NCBI RefSeq assembly: GCF_030376605.1
Contig: NZ_JARRAE010000008.1
Span: 1 to 64,000, forward strand
Direction of reading: 5' to 3'
DNA: 64,000 nt
DNA from: Pseudochrobactrum sp. sp1633
GTDB taxonomy: Bacteria; Pseudomonadota; Alphaproteobacteria; Rhizobiales; Rhizobiaceae
Part shown: positions 16,377 to 23,309 of the stretch, one piece after another
How positions within the stretch are numbered: the first letter of the stretch is position 1
How the letters are laid out: each line of letters opens with the position of its first letter
Made by a program: the position numbers and the translations under genes
Notes under the pieces: generated by a model
Told to the model about the DNA's origin: nothing
The model's input: the letters and a program-made list of their open reading frames with translations, nothing else
Databases searched by the model: none

Positions 16377-16410
16377 ATAACGCAAAACTGTCCGTAAGAG
16401 ACAGCGTTAT
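16377..16410 (+). other. Bulged hairpin in the leader of the transporter ATPase gene
   Basis: ATAACG (16377-16382) pairs with CGTTAT (16405-16410), and an inner CTGTC/GACAG stem closes on a seven-base loop. It ends 3 bases before the ribosome site of the ATPase gene, where it could affect translation. This is a prediction by eye. Confidence 0.35.
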
Positions 16411-16422
16411 AGAGGGGAAGTA

Positions 16423-17169
16423 ATGACTTTTATATCAGTTGAGCATGTCAGTAAGACCTATCCTGCGACCAGCAACGGCAAGGCTCACCGTGCATTAGGC
16501 GATGTTTCTTTCTCCGTAGAGAAGGGGGAGGTTCTGGTGATTATCGGCCCTTCCGGCTCCGGTAAAAGCACTTTGCTGCGCACGCTCAATGCACTGGAAG
16601 CCATTGATAGCGGTGCGATCACCGTCAATAATCTGGCGATTTCCGATCCCAAAACCAATCTTAATCATGCGCGGTCTGAAATCGGCATGGTGTTCCAGCA
16701 TTTCAATTTGTTTCAGCATAAAACAGCGCTGGAAAATGTGGTTCTGCCGCAGACTGTGGTGCTGAAACGCTCCAAGGTGGAAGCGCTGAAAATTGCGCAG
16801 GATATGCTGGCGCGTGTGGGCATTGCGGAACGTGCAGGCCATTATCCGAGCCAGCTTTCCGGCGGTCAGCAGCAGCGTGTGGCCATTGCCCGTGCATTAG
16901 CGATGAACCCGAAAGTGATGTTGTTTGATGAGGCAACCTCGGCGCTCGATCCTGAAATGGTTGGCGGCATTCTCGATCTGATGAAAGAACTGGCAAAATC
17001 CGGCATGACGATGGTGGTTGTAACCCACGAAATGGGCTTTGCCCGTGAGGTGGCTGACCGTGTGATCTTCATGGATGAAGGGCAGATTGTCGAAACCGGA
17101 ACGCCGGATGTGCTGTTTTCCAAGCCGGCTCATAAGCGTACACAGCATTTTCTCGAACAGGTGCTTTAG
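16423..17169 (+). CDS. Polar amino-acid ABC transporter, ATP-binding protein
   Basis: A 248-residue ATPase of the GlnQ/HisP (PAAT) family. The Walker A motif is GPSGSGKST, the Q-loop region is [14 protein letters not shown], the signature is [15 protein letters not shown], the Walker B is [12 protein letters not shown], and the H-loop is [13 protein letters not shown]. The ribosome site GAGGGG is strong. It precedes the binding protein and two permeases on the same strand, giving a complete importer next to lysA and the DapF paralogue. Substrate could be lysine, diaminopimelate or another polar amino acid; the sequence does not decide. Confidence 0.9.
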   Translation: MTFISVEHVSKTYPATSNGKAHRALGDVSFSVEKGEVLVIIGPSGSGKSTLLRTLNALEAIDSGAITVNNLAISDPKTNLNHARSEIGMVFQHFNLFQHKTALENVVLPQTVVLKRSKVEALKIAQDMLARVGIAERAGHYPSQLSGGQQQRVAIARALAMNPKVMLFDEATSALDPEMVGGILDLMKELAKSGMTMVVVTHEMGFAREVADRVIFMDEGQIVETGTPDVLFSKPAHKRTQHFLEQVL

Positions 17170-17316
17170 AGCATTTCCAGCAAAAGTGTGAAGCGCCTTC
17201 GCGAGGAAATCAATTCGCTGGACTGATTTCTTTACCCGCTTCGATGCGTTGGATAATGCGTAAAAACAAAGAGATAGAGTGGTTCCAACAATTCAGTCTT
17301 AACTGGAACCACTCTT
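17168..17316. repeat. Intergenic repeat, copy 2 (AGAGCATTTCCAGC family)
   Basis: Shares AGAGCATTTCCAGCAAAAGTG, GGATAATGCG, ACAAAGA and AGAGTGGTTCC with the copy at 10920. It has an extra middle segment of about 45 bases, including GGACTGATTTCTTTACCCGC. It also ends in an inverted repeat (17275-17286 with 17305-17316). It fills most of the gap between the ATPase and the binding-protein gene, which suggests the element was inserted within this operon. Confidence 0.7.
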
Positions 17317-17413
17317 AAGGGGAGTGTGCAGGCGTGGGAGACGCCTGTTGAACTACAACGGAAATGAATGCCCGTAAACAAGGGTAAATCCATATAATAA
17401 CGAGGAGAACATT

Positions 17414-18223
17414 ATGAAACTTCTGAAAAAGATCGCTCTTTCCATCGGTATGCTGGCAGGCGTTGCTGCGCTTTCAGCGGGGACTGTAAATACCGCCAAG
17501 GCGGATATTATGGAAGAAATTCTGAAGCGCGGTGAACTGCGCGTTGCCGTGCAGACGCAGGGTGCGCCGGTTAGCTTCATCAATAAAGACGGCAAGCAAA
17601 CCGGTCTGGCCGTAGAACTTGCCCGCATGATGGGTGAAGATCTCGGCGTTAAAGTCGTGTTTCAGGATTATGACTGGAAGGGTCTTATTCCGGCATTGCT
17701 GGCAGGCAAAGTGGACATGATTGCCGCTGACATGACGCCAACCCCGCAGCGTGCGGCGCAGCTGCTGTTCTCCCGCCCGATGTTCTACGAAGAAACCGTT
17801 GCGGTGGTGAAGAATGATTCACCTCTGGCCAAATGGGAAGACCTTAATCAGGAAGGTCTGAATATCGGCTCCACACAGGCCAGTTCCTACAGTGAAGCCA
17901 TCAAGAAGTTCATGCCGAAAGCAACGCTGAAAGAGTTCACCGGCGGTACTGCTGCCGTGGCACAGGCATTGTCTGCCGGTCGTATTGATGCGACGGTTTC
18001 CGATCTCGGTAACGTCACCAATTTCGTTAATGAGTTCGGTAACCTGAAAATTCTTGATGGCATTATTGTCAAAAACCCGCTGGCCTTTGCCGTGCGCCCT
18101 GATGAAGCGCATCTGAAGTTCTGGCTCGACAATTATGTTGAACTGATCACCTCTGACAAGCGTCTCGATCAGATGGTCAACTACTGGTGGAATACCACCG
18201 AGTGGGAAAAAGACCACAAGTAA
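17414..18223 (+). CDS. Amino-acid ABC transporter, periplasmic binding protein
   Basis: A 269-residue SBP of the family 3 (PF00497) type. The signal peptide is MKLLKKIALSIGMLAGVAAL..., with probable cleavage after TAKA near residue 30. The mature chain starts DIMEEILKRGELRVAV, and contains GLAVELARMMGEDLGVKV, AADMTPTPQRAAQLLFS and IGSTQASSYSEAI, standard for polar amino-acid binding proteins. The ATG has GAGGAG upstream. A strong hairpin just downstream (18234-18262) probably raises its level relative to the permeases. It is part of the lysA-linked importer. Confidence 0.9.
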   Translation: MKLLKKIALSIGMLAGVAALSAGTVNTAKADIMEEILKRGELRVAVQTQGAPVSFINKDGKQTGLAVELARMMGEDLGVKVVFQDYDWKGLIPALLAGKVDMIAADMTPTPQRAAQLLFSRPMFYEETVAVVKNDSPLAKWEDLNQEGLNIGSTQASSYSEAIKKFMPKATLKEFTGGTAAVAQALSAGRIDATVSDLGNVTNFVNEFGNLKILDGIIVKNPLAFAVRPDEAHLKFWLDNYVELITSDKRLDQMVNYWWNTTEWEKDHK

Positions 18224-18233
18224 CAGAAGCCAT

Positions 18234-18262
18234 CTCCTGCCTGCCATTCGGGCGGGCAGGAG
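18234..18262 (+). other. Intercistronic hairpin between binding protein and permease genes
   Basis: A 12-base stem (18234-18245 with 18251-18262, one G-U pair) with a five-base loop. A weak T-rich stretch follows. This position in binding-protein operons commonly marks 3' mRNA protection or partial termination. Confidence 0.6.
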
Positions 18263-18329
18263 CCTTACTGTTTAAGTATTTTACGCTGAGGCAGAATATA
18301 CGCCCGCGTGAAATATTCGGGACCAGATA

Positions 18330-19028
18330 ATGTCATCATTCATTCTCGACTATTTTAATTACCGCATTGTTGCGCAATATCTTGACCGGTTCGCTGAGGG
18401 CTTGGGCAATACGCTGATTGCAACAGGTGTGAGCTTTGTGCTGTCTTTTGTGCTTGGCACGATCATGGCCATTATCATGTTCACGCAATGGAAGGTGCTG
18501 CGCCATTTCATTCAGGCCTATGTGACCTTCATCCGCTCAACGCCGTTGCTGGTGCAGATTTATCTGGTCTATTTCGGTCTGCCGGTTCTGCTGCCGTTCA
18601 CTGCCAAATGGCCGGAAATGTGGCTGGGTATTGCGGCGCTGGTAATTAATTGTACACCCTATATGTCCGAGATTATCCGTACCGGTATCGGCTCTGTACC
18701 GCGCGGACAGGTTGAGGCTGCCAAGGCTGTGGGCATGAGTTACGGGCAGCGGCTGATCCATATTGTGCTGCCGCAGGCTTTTGCCAATGTGATCCCGCCG
18801 GTGCTCGGCCAGACTGCCGTGCTGATTAAAGATACATCGCTGCTGTCGCTGATCACTGTATTTGAATTTACCAGTGCGGGGTTGTTGCTCAACAGCGAGC
18901 GCGTGCGTCCGAATGAGAGCTTCCTGACGATCGCTGCCGGATATCTCGCTATTTATTGTGTGATGCTGTTCCTTTCGCATCAGGTGAAGAAGAAGCTGGC
19001 AGGTCCTGCCTGGGCTGCGAAAGGCTGA
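18330..19028 (+). CDS. Amino-acid ABC transporter permease 1
   Basis: A 232-residue inner-membrane permease of the HisM/GlnP type. It has about five hydrophobic segments, the FIRSTPLLVQIYLVYFGLP stretch typical of this family, and the cytoplasmic EAA loop EAAKAVGMSYGQRLIHIVLPQA that contacts the ATPase. GGGA lies upstream of the ATG. It ends two bases before the next permease gene. Confidence 0.9.
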   Translation: MSSFILDYFNYRIVAQYLDRFAEGLGNTLIATGVSFVLSFVLGTIMAIIMFTQWKVLRHFIQAYVTFIRSTPLLVQIYLVYFGLPVLLPFTAKWPEMWLGIAALVINCTPYMSEIIRTGIGSVPRGQVEAAKAVGMSYGQRLIHIVLPQAFANVIPPVLGQTAVLIKDTSLLSLITVFEFTSAGLLLNSERVRPNESFLTIAAGYLAIYCVMLFLSHQVKKKLAGPAWAAKG

Positions 19029-19029
19029 T

Positions 19030-19719
19030 ATGATGTTTGAATATTATTGGAAGCTTACAGTCTCGGTGATGCCGTTTCTCTGGCAGGGGTTCAAAGAGAC
19101 CTTTACGGTTTCGCTGGTGGCTATTCTGGCGGGATCGATCATCGGCACGGTGATCGGGATTATCCGCAGTTATCGCATCCCAGTTTTGACACAGCTCTTC
19201 GGCGGCTATGTGCATATTTTGCGCGGCACACCCTTTCTGGTGCAGCTCTATGTTTTCTATTTCGTGCTGCCGAATACAGGGATTGAATGGTTGAGCTGGG
19301 ATTCCAGCACAGCAGCTTTTGTGGCGCTGTCGCTCTATACATCCTGCTATGTGGCTGAAATTGTGTGCAGTGCGATTGATGCCGTGCCGCGCGGTCAGTG
19401 GGAAGCTGCAACTGCAGTGGGCATGAGCCAACTGCAAAAATTGTGGCATGTGATTTTGCCTCAGGCGTTAAAATTGACCATTGCGCCGATGAGCTCTGTC
19501 TATGTGATTATCATCAAGAGCACGGCTATTCTCTCGGTGATCGGGATTGCCGAACTGACCCGTCAGGGTGAAGTGTCGATGCTGCGTTTCCCGCGCGATG
19601 TGTTGTTTATCTACGGGCTGATTGCGCTGGTTTATTTCGTCTATTGTTATCCAATCCTTAAATTTTCCAAATGGGCGGAAAACAAGATCAGCGGTTCACA
19701 GCGCTTGTCACTGGATTGA
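19030..19719 (+). CDS. Amino-acid ABC transporter permease 2
   Basis: A 229-residue partner permease of the same family. It has ILRGTPFLVQLYVFYFVLP and the EAA loop EAATAVGMSQLQKLWHVILPQA. The start is ATG 19030 or the next codon ATG 19033. It directly follows permease 1 and completes the importer. The operon ends at the hairpin 19741-19773. Confidence 0.9.
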   Translation: MMFEYYWKLTVSVMPFLWQGFKETFTVSLVAILAGSIIGTVIGIIRSYRIPVLTQLFGGYVHILRGTPFLVQLYVFYFVLPNTGIEWLSWDSSTAAFVALSLYTSCYVAEIVCSAIDAVPRGQWEAATAVGMSQLQKLWHVILPQALKLTIAPMSSVYVIIIKSTAILSVIGIAELTRQGEVSMLRFPRDVLFIYGLIALVYFVYCYPILKFSKWAENKISGSQRLSLD

Positions 19720-19740
19720 TAAACTTGGATTAAAAATAAA

Positions 19741-19773
19741 AGAAGCGCAGCATCCACGATGCTGCGCTTCTTT
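19741..19773. terminator. Bidirectional terminator between the importer and yjhX
   Basis: A 14-base perfect stem (19741-19754 with 19758-19771) with a three-base loop CAC. T follows on the plus side, and an A-rich run precedes it, which is T-rich on the minus strand. It serves both convergent units. Confidence 0.9.
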
Positions 19774-19775
19774 GT

Positions 19776-20030
19776 TTATGCATTGCGGGCGATTTGCAGG
19801 CTCTGAATACCTTGTTTGGAAATGCGGTAAGCACTGCCGTTAAACGAGGCGATCAGCCGTTTGGCGCGCAGTTTCTTGAAGGTTTGTAAATCGGTGCCAT
19901 CAAGAAACCAACCCTCGCGGGAGATGAAATCGACATCTATGATTTTGCCGCTGCCATCTTTTTCCGGTTCGATACGGCCGCCTTTGGCGAGCATGTCGAG
20001 AATACGGCGTTCAAAACGAGAGATATTCAT
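19776..20030 (-). CDS. yjhX: YjhX family protein (putative toxin family)
   Basis: An 84-residue protein that matches E. coli YjhX along its length by memory: MN(I/L)SR, LAKGGRI, SREGWFLDG, FKKLRAKRLI, YRISKQG. The family (PF09857) was named from a proposed toxin role in E. coli, where the partner YjhQ is an acetyltransferase. No acetyltransferase gene is next to it here. The ATG at 20030 overlaps the stop of a 26-codon ORF by ATGA, so its translation may be coupled. The longer frame from 20168 would include non-homologous residues and is not used. The cellular role is uncertain. Confidence 0.85.
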   Translation of the reverse strand: MNISRFERRILDMLAKGGRIEPEKDGSGKIIDVDFISREGWFLDGTDLQTFKKLRAKRLIASFNGSAYRISKQGIQSLQIARNA

Positions 20031-20107
20031 GGCTGTCTCCGTCGTTTTAAACGGAAGAACAGCGCGCAGAAACCGCCAATGCGTGGCAGCAGAATCCGGG
20101 TAGTCAT
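20027..20107 (-). CDS. Possible 26-residue leader peptide coupled to yjhX
   Basis: On the minus strand an ATG at 20107 opens 26 codons and stops at TGA (20029-20027), overlapping the yjhX start as ATGA. The peptide starts MTTRILLPRIGG, continues with a short hydrophobic run FCALFF and ends in the basic tail RLKRRRQP. AGGA lies about 8 bases before the ATG. The overlap and ribosome site support translation, but such a short frame could be chance. Confidence 0.4.
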   Translation of the reverse strand: MTTRILLPRIGGFCALFFRLKRRRQP

Positions 20108-20411
20108 GGGAATTGTCCTGATAAGGAGAAAGATTTGGCGCAAGCCGTTGCAAGCCTGTTTCAGTCACAGGCGGTTCTGCTTAAGCAGAGGGTCAACGAT
20201 GGGTTAGCTGCGCATAAATCTCCTTTGAACAACAGGAGGAGATATACTGCCGAAATGTGCGGAAAACAAGATTGCGAACAGCCTGTTCCGGCAAAAACAT
20301 GCTTATCGCTAAAATGCATGAAGCCAGATGATAATAGCGCTTGTGTTCGCTTGGCAGGACGTATTCATTCGTGTGCAGGCACTCCAGAAATCATGGCAGA
20401 AGTACAGTACT
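20108..20411. other. Intergenic stretch without convincing gene
   Basis: This is the divergent space between yjhX and the C26-family hydrolase. An open frame crosses it on the plus strand (20135-20530), but it runs out of frame through the hydrolase gene and has no recognisable content. It presumably holds both promoters. I see no clear hairpin or repeat. Confidence 0.4.
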
Positions 20412-21173
20412 ATGACACAGAAAAATATATTCCGTCCGGTCATCGGGGTCACACTCGACAGCGAAGAGGGCGGCGGATTTTCGGACTCTCCCTGGTATGC
20501 CATCCGGCAGAATTATATGTCCTGTCTTGAAGAAGTGGGTGCTGCGCCGGTCGCTCTGCCGCATCTGGCAGAGCTGGCAGAAACCTATCTGGATATGATT
20601 GACGGGCTGGTTGTGACCGGCGGTGCTTTTGATGTGCCGCCAGCGATGTTTGGCGAAGAAGCCCGCACAGATACAATCCGGTTGAAGCCCGCGCGTACGA
20701 CATTTGAAGCAGCCGTTTTGCGCGGAGCGCTGGAGCGCGATATGCCGGTGTTGGGTATTTGCGGTGGTCATCAGCTGCTGGCCGTTCTGGCTGGCGGCAC
20801 ATTAGTACAGCATATTCCTGACGAAGTGCAGGATGCATTGGAGCACTCAGTTTCTAAAAATACTGAGAATGCAGGTGGCCGGTCATGGGCCACGCATCCC
20901 GTAGCGATTGAGCCAGACAGCAGACTGGCTGGCGTGGTGGGAACCACAAGCCAGCATGTGAACAGCTCTCATCATCAGTCGGTGCGCACGGTTAAAGCGC
21001 CGATGCGTGTAACTGCATTGGCTGAAGATGGAATTATCGAGGCGATTGAACACACACAAAAGAGCTTTGCCATTGGTGTGCAATGGCATCCGGAATATAA
21101 GCAGACTGAAGGGGATATTCATTTGCTTTCAGCATTTTGCGCGGCGGCTGAAGCCTATCACAACCGTTCATAA
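20412..21173 (+). CDS. Gamma-glutamyl-gamma-aminobutyrate hydrolase family protein (peptidase C26)
   Basis: A 253-residue class I glutamine-amidotransferase-like hydrolase of the PuuD type. The nucleophile cysteine is in LGICGGHQLLAVL. The His and Glu of the triad are in GVQWHPEYKQTEGD. N-terminal RPVIGVTLDSEEGG and DGLVVTGGAFDVPPAMFGEE fit the family. PuuD removes glutamate from gamma-glutamyl-GABA during putrescine use, but no putrescine genes are adjacent, so the substrate is open. I chose the ATG at 20412, which starts just before the first strand; the ribosome site is weak. Confidence 0.85.
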   Translation: MTQKNIFRPVIGVTLDSEEGGGFSDSPWYAIRQNYMSCLEEVGAAPVALPHLAELAETYLDMIDGLVVTGGAFDVPPAMFGEEARTDTIRLKPARTTFEAAVLRGALERDMPVLGICGGHQLLAVLAGGTLVQHIPDEVQDALEHSVSKNTENAGGRSWATHPVAIEPDSRLAGVVGTTSQHVNSSHHQSVRTVKAPMRVTALAEDGIIEAIEHTQKSFAIGVQWHPEYKQTEGDIHLLSAFCAAAEAYHNRS

Positions 21174-21194
21174 TTACCGGACGTTGTAATGAGC

Positions 21195-21224
21195 CTGCCC
21201 GTGTTTTGCGGCACGGGCAGTTTT
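21195..21224. terminator. Terminator between convergent C26 hydrolase and GntR genes
   Basis: A nine-base GC-rich stem (21195-21203 with 21212-21220) with an eight-base loop is followed by TTTT. It lies in the 62-base convergent gap. Confidence 0.8.
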
Positions 21225-21235
21225 AAATGTTGAAT

Positions 21236-21970
21236 TTACCGGCCATTCATGCCGAGATCACGCGCGGCAAGATCCAGCATTTTATGTGAGCTTTTACGGG
21301 CGCGTTCCTTATCGCGCAGGCGTATGGCTTCGATGAGTTCCTGATGCTCGTTGATTGCTTCTTCGCGGCTAGCGACAGCATCATTGGAGGTGTAGAGCGT
21401 ATAGCGCAGTGCCGCTTCTATAATACCGCAAAGCTGACGGAAAACCTGATTATGGCTTGCCCGCAGTAAGGCAATGTGAAAATCGACATCGCCTTGCGTA
21501 AAGGCTTCAATATCGCCACCTGCCTCATTCATCCGGTTCCACGCGAGTTCCAGAGCTGCAATATCCATAGCGGATGCGCGCTGGGTTGCCAGTTCTGCGG
21601 CTACCGGCTCAATCGCACGACGGGCTTCCAGAACGCAGAGCAGTAAATCCAGATCGACGATACGCGGCCCCAGCCAATCCAGCACCTGCTGGTCGAGCAG
21701 GTTCCAGTCGTCTTGTTCGCACACAACTGTGCCGATACGAGGCTTGCCGCGCACCAGCCCTTTGGACTCCAGCGTTTTGATCGTTTCGCGGATGACCGTG
21801 CGGCTGACACCATATTCTTCACACAAATCATTTTCGCGGGGCAGCATTGAGCCCGGCTTGAAGCGGCCGTTGAGAATGTCAGCGGCGAGCGTCGCAGTGA
21901 TGCTTTTTTGTACCCTTGGCCGCGTTGGGCGGGAAGGGGCATGCAGGCTCTGCTCAGACATTTCGGTCAC
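21236..21970 (-). CDS. GntR/FadR-family (FCD) regulator of the galactose/arabinose operon
   Basis: A 244-residue regulator. The winged helix is at about residues 20-85 (ILNGRFKPGSMLPRENDLCEEYGVSRTVIRETIKTLESKGLV, in pieces). The C-terminal FCD domain has metal-ligand-like residues in DVDFHIALLRASHN and INEHQELIEAI. This is the DgoR type that represses D-galactonate genes in E. coli. The start is GTG at 21970 with an AAGAG ribosome site; an ATG three codons later is an alternative. The gene is divergent from araF, with a long palindrome in between. Control of the downstream sugar operon is likely (inference). A pathway acid such as galactonate could be the effector. Confidence 0.85.
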   Translation of the reverse strand: MTEMSEQSLHAPSRPTRPRVQKSITATLAADILNGRFKPGSMLPRENDLCEEYGVSRTVIRETIKTLESKGLVRGKPRIGTVVCEQDDWNLLDQQVLDWLGPRIVDLDLLLCVLEARRAIEPVAAELATQRASAMDIAALELAWNRMNEAGGDIEAFTQGDVDFHIALLRASHNQVFRQLCGIIEAALRYTLYTSNDAVASREEAINEHQELIEAIRLRDKERARKSSHKMLDLAARDLGMNGR

Positions 21971-22097
21971 GGCTCTTCTTTCGTTCCTGATCGGTTAGAC
22001 GATCTGCTAGGGTACAGGATTTTAAACAAACCTTATTCCGTCAATAGTCATAGGGTTTGCAGGGTATTTGCTGCAAGGCTCGGTGTTATTATTTTTG

Positions 22098-22103
22098 TAT
22101 AAT
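22098..22103 (+). promoter_or_regulatory. Possible -10 element of the araF promoter
   Basis: TATAAT lies 11 bases before the palindrome at 22114. I found no good -35 at normal spacing. Confidence 0.35.
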
Positions 22104-22113
22104 GAACAATTTT

Positions 22114-22152
22114 AAATCATCATACAAGATGGATTGACTGGTATGATGATTT
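22114..22152. promoter_or_regulatory. Candidate GntR operator: 12-base perfect inverted repeat
   Basis: AAATCATCATAC (22114-22125) and GTATGATGATTT (22141-22152) are perfect inverted copies separated by 15 bases. The site is in the divergent gap, 53 bases before the araF start and just after a TATAAT hexamer, a position suited to a repressor roadblock. GntR/FadR-type regulators commonly bind such symmetric ATC/GAT-containing sites. Binding is inferred. Confidence 0.6.
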
Positions 22153-22205
22153 GTTTTAGCCTCGCAATGATTGAGGAGATCGCATTATTCTGTGGGAGGA
22201 AAGAT

Positions 22206-23207
22206 ATGCGTATTTTGAAGGCGGCCGCTTTGGCCGGAATCATGACAGGAGCAGCTATTGCGGCTGTTGCAGGATCATCTGCGGCCTATGCGGCGGATGT
22301 GAAAATCGGCTTTGTTGTAAAGCAGCCGGAAGAACCATGGTTTCAGGATGAGTGGAAATTTGCCGATGTAGCGGCAAAGGAAAAAGGTTTCACTCTGGTC
22401 AAAATCGGTGCGGAAGACGGCGAGAAGGTGCAATCCGCGCTGGATAATCTCGCAGCGCAGGGCGCTACCGGTGTGATTATCTGTACGCCGGACGTAAAGC
22501 TCGGACCTGGAATTATTGCCAAGGCCGAGGCCAATGGTCTGAAACTGATGACTGTTGATGACCGTCTTGTCGGCGCTGATGGCAAGCCGCTGGAAGATGT
22601 TGTGCATATGGGCATCTCTGCCACCAAGATTGGTGAAGAAGTTGGCCGTGCGATCAGCGAAGAAGTCAAAAAACGTGGCTGGGACTGGAAAAACGTCGGT
22701 GCAATCCGTGTTTCCTATGACCAGTTGCCGACTGCCGTTGACCGTGTTGAAGGCGCGCTTTCGGTCCTGAAAGAAAACGGATTGCCGGAAGCCAATATTT
22801 TTGCGGCACCGCAGGCAAAAACCGATACTGAAGCCGCGCTGAATGCATCTACTGTTGTTCTCAACAAGAATGCGGATATCAAATATTGGGTTGCCGTTGG
22901 CCTCAATGATGAGTCCGTGCTCGGTGCAGTACGTGCAACGGAAAGTGTTGGTATTCCGTCTGAGAATGTTGTGGCGGTTGGTATTGGTGGTGCGGAATCC
23001 GCCATCAATGAGTTTAAAAAACCAAGCCCGACCGGCTTCTACGGCACAGTCATCATTTCTCCGAAGCGTCACGGTTATGAAACAGCGATGAATATGTATT
23101 CATGGCTGGCTGATGGCAAAGAACCGGAAAAGCTAACCCTGACATCAGGCCAGCTTGCCTTGCGTGATACTTACGCAGAGGTTCGTAAAGAACTCGGCAT
23201 CGAATAA
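22206..23207 (+). CDS. araF: L-arabinose/galactose-type ABC transporter, periplasmic binding protein (AraF)
   Basis: A 333-residue binding protein. The signal peptide cleaves near SSAAYA|ADVKIG at about residue 30. The mature chain matches AraF by memory: IGFVVKQPEEPWFQDEWKFAD, VIICTPDVKLGP, ISATKIGEE, VGLNDESVLGAVRATE and PTGFYGTVIISPKRHGYE. AraF binds L-arabinose, D-fucose and D-galactose, which fits the galactose catabolic genes downstream. GGGAGGAAAG precedes the ATG at 22206; an in-frame ATG at 22134 lies inside the operator region and is rejected. A terminator-like hairpin separates it from araG. Confidence 0.9.
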   Translation: MRILKAAALAGIMTGAAIAAVAGSSAAYAADVKIGFVVKQPEEPWFQDEWKFADVAAKEKGFTLVKIGAEDGEKVQSALDNLAAQGATGVIICTPDVKLGPGIIAKAEANGLKLMTVDDRLVGADGKPLEDVVHMGISATKIGEEVGRAISEEVKKRGWDWKNVGAIRVSYDQLPTAVDRVEGALSVLKENGLPEANIFAAPQAKTDTEAALNASTVVLNKNADIKYWVAVGLNDESVLGAVRATESVGIPSENVVAVGIGGAESAINEFKKPSPTGFYGTVIISPKRHGYETAMNMYSWLADGKEPEKLTLTSGQLALRDTYAEVRKELGIE

Positions 23208-23228
23208 TCAGATTGTTCTAAGCAATTC

Positions 23229-23262
23229 AGGCCGGAATCTTTCATAAATTCCGGCCTTTTTT
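23229..23262 (+). terminator. Rho-independent (partial) terminator between araF and araG
   Basis: A ten-base stem (23229-23238 with 23248-23257), nine-base loop and T run. Read-through at such a site would give more binding protein than the other transporter parts. Confidence 0.8.
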
Positions 23263-23309
23263 CAAAGCGCCGCTGCAATACATGCGGCTGCTCAGAAAAC
23301 GGATGCGGC

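Noticed and set aside
20135-20530. 131-codon frame upstream of and into the C26 hydrolase gene
   Set aside because: Overlaps the hydrolase out of frame, and the residues show no family pattern.
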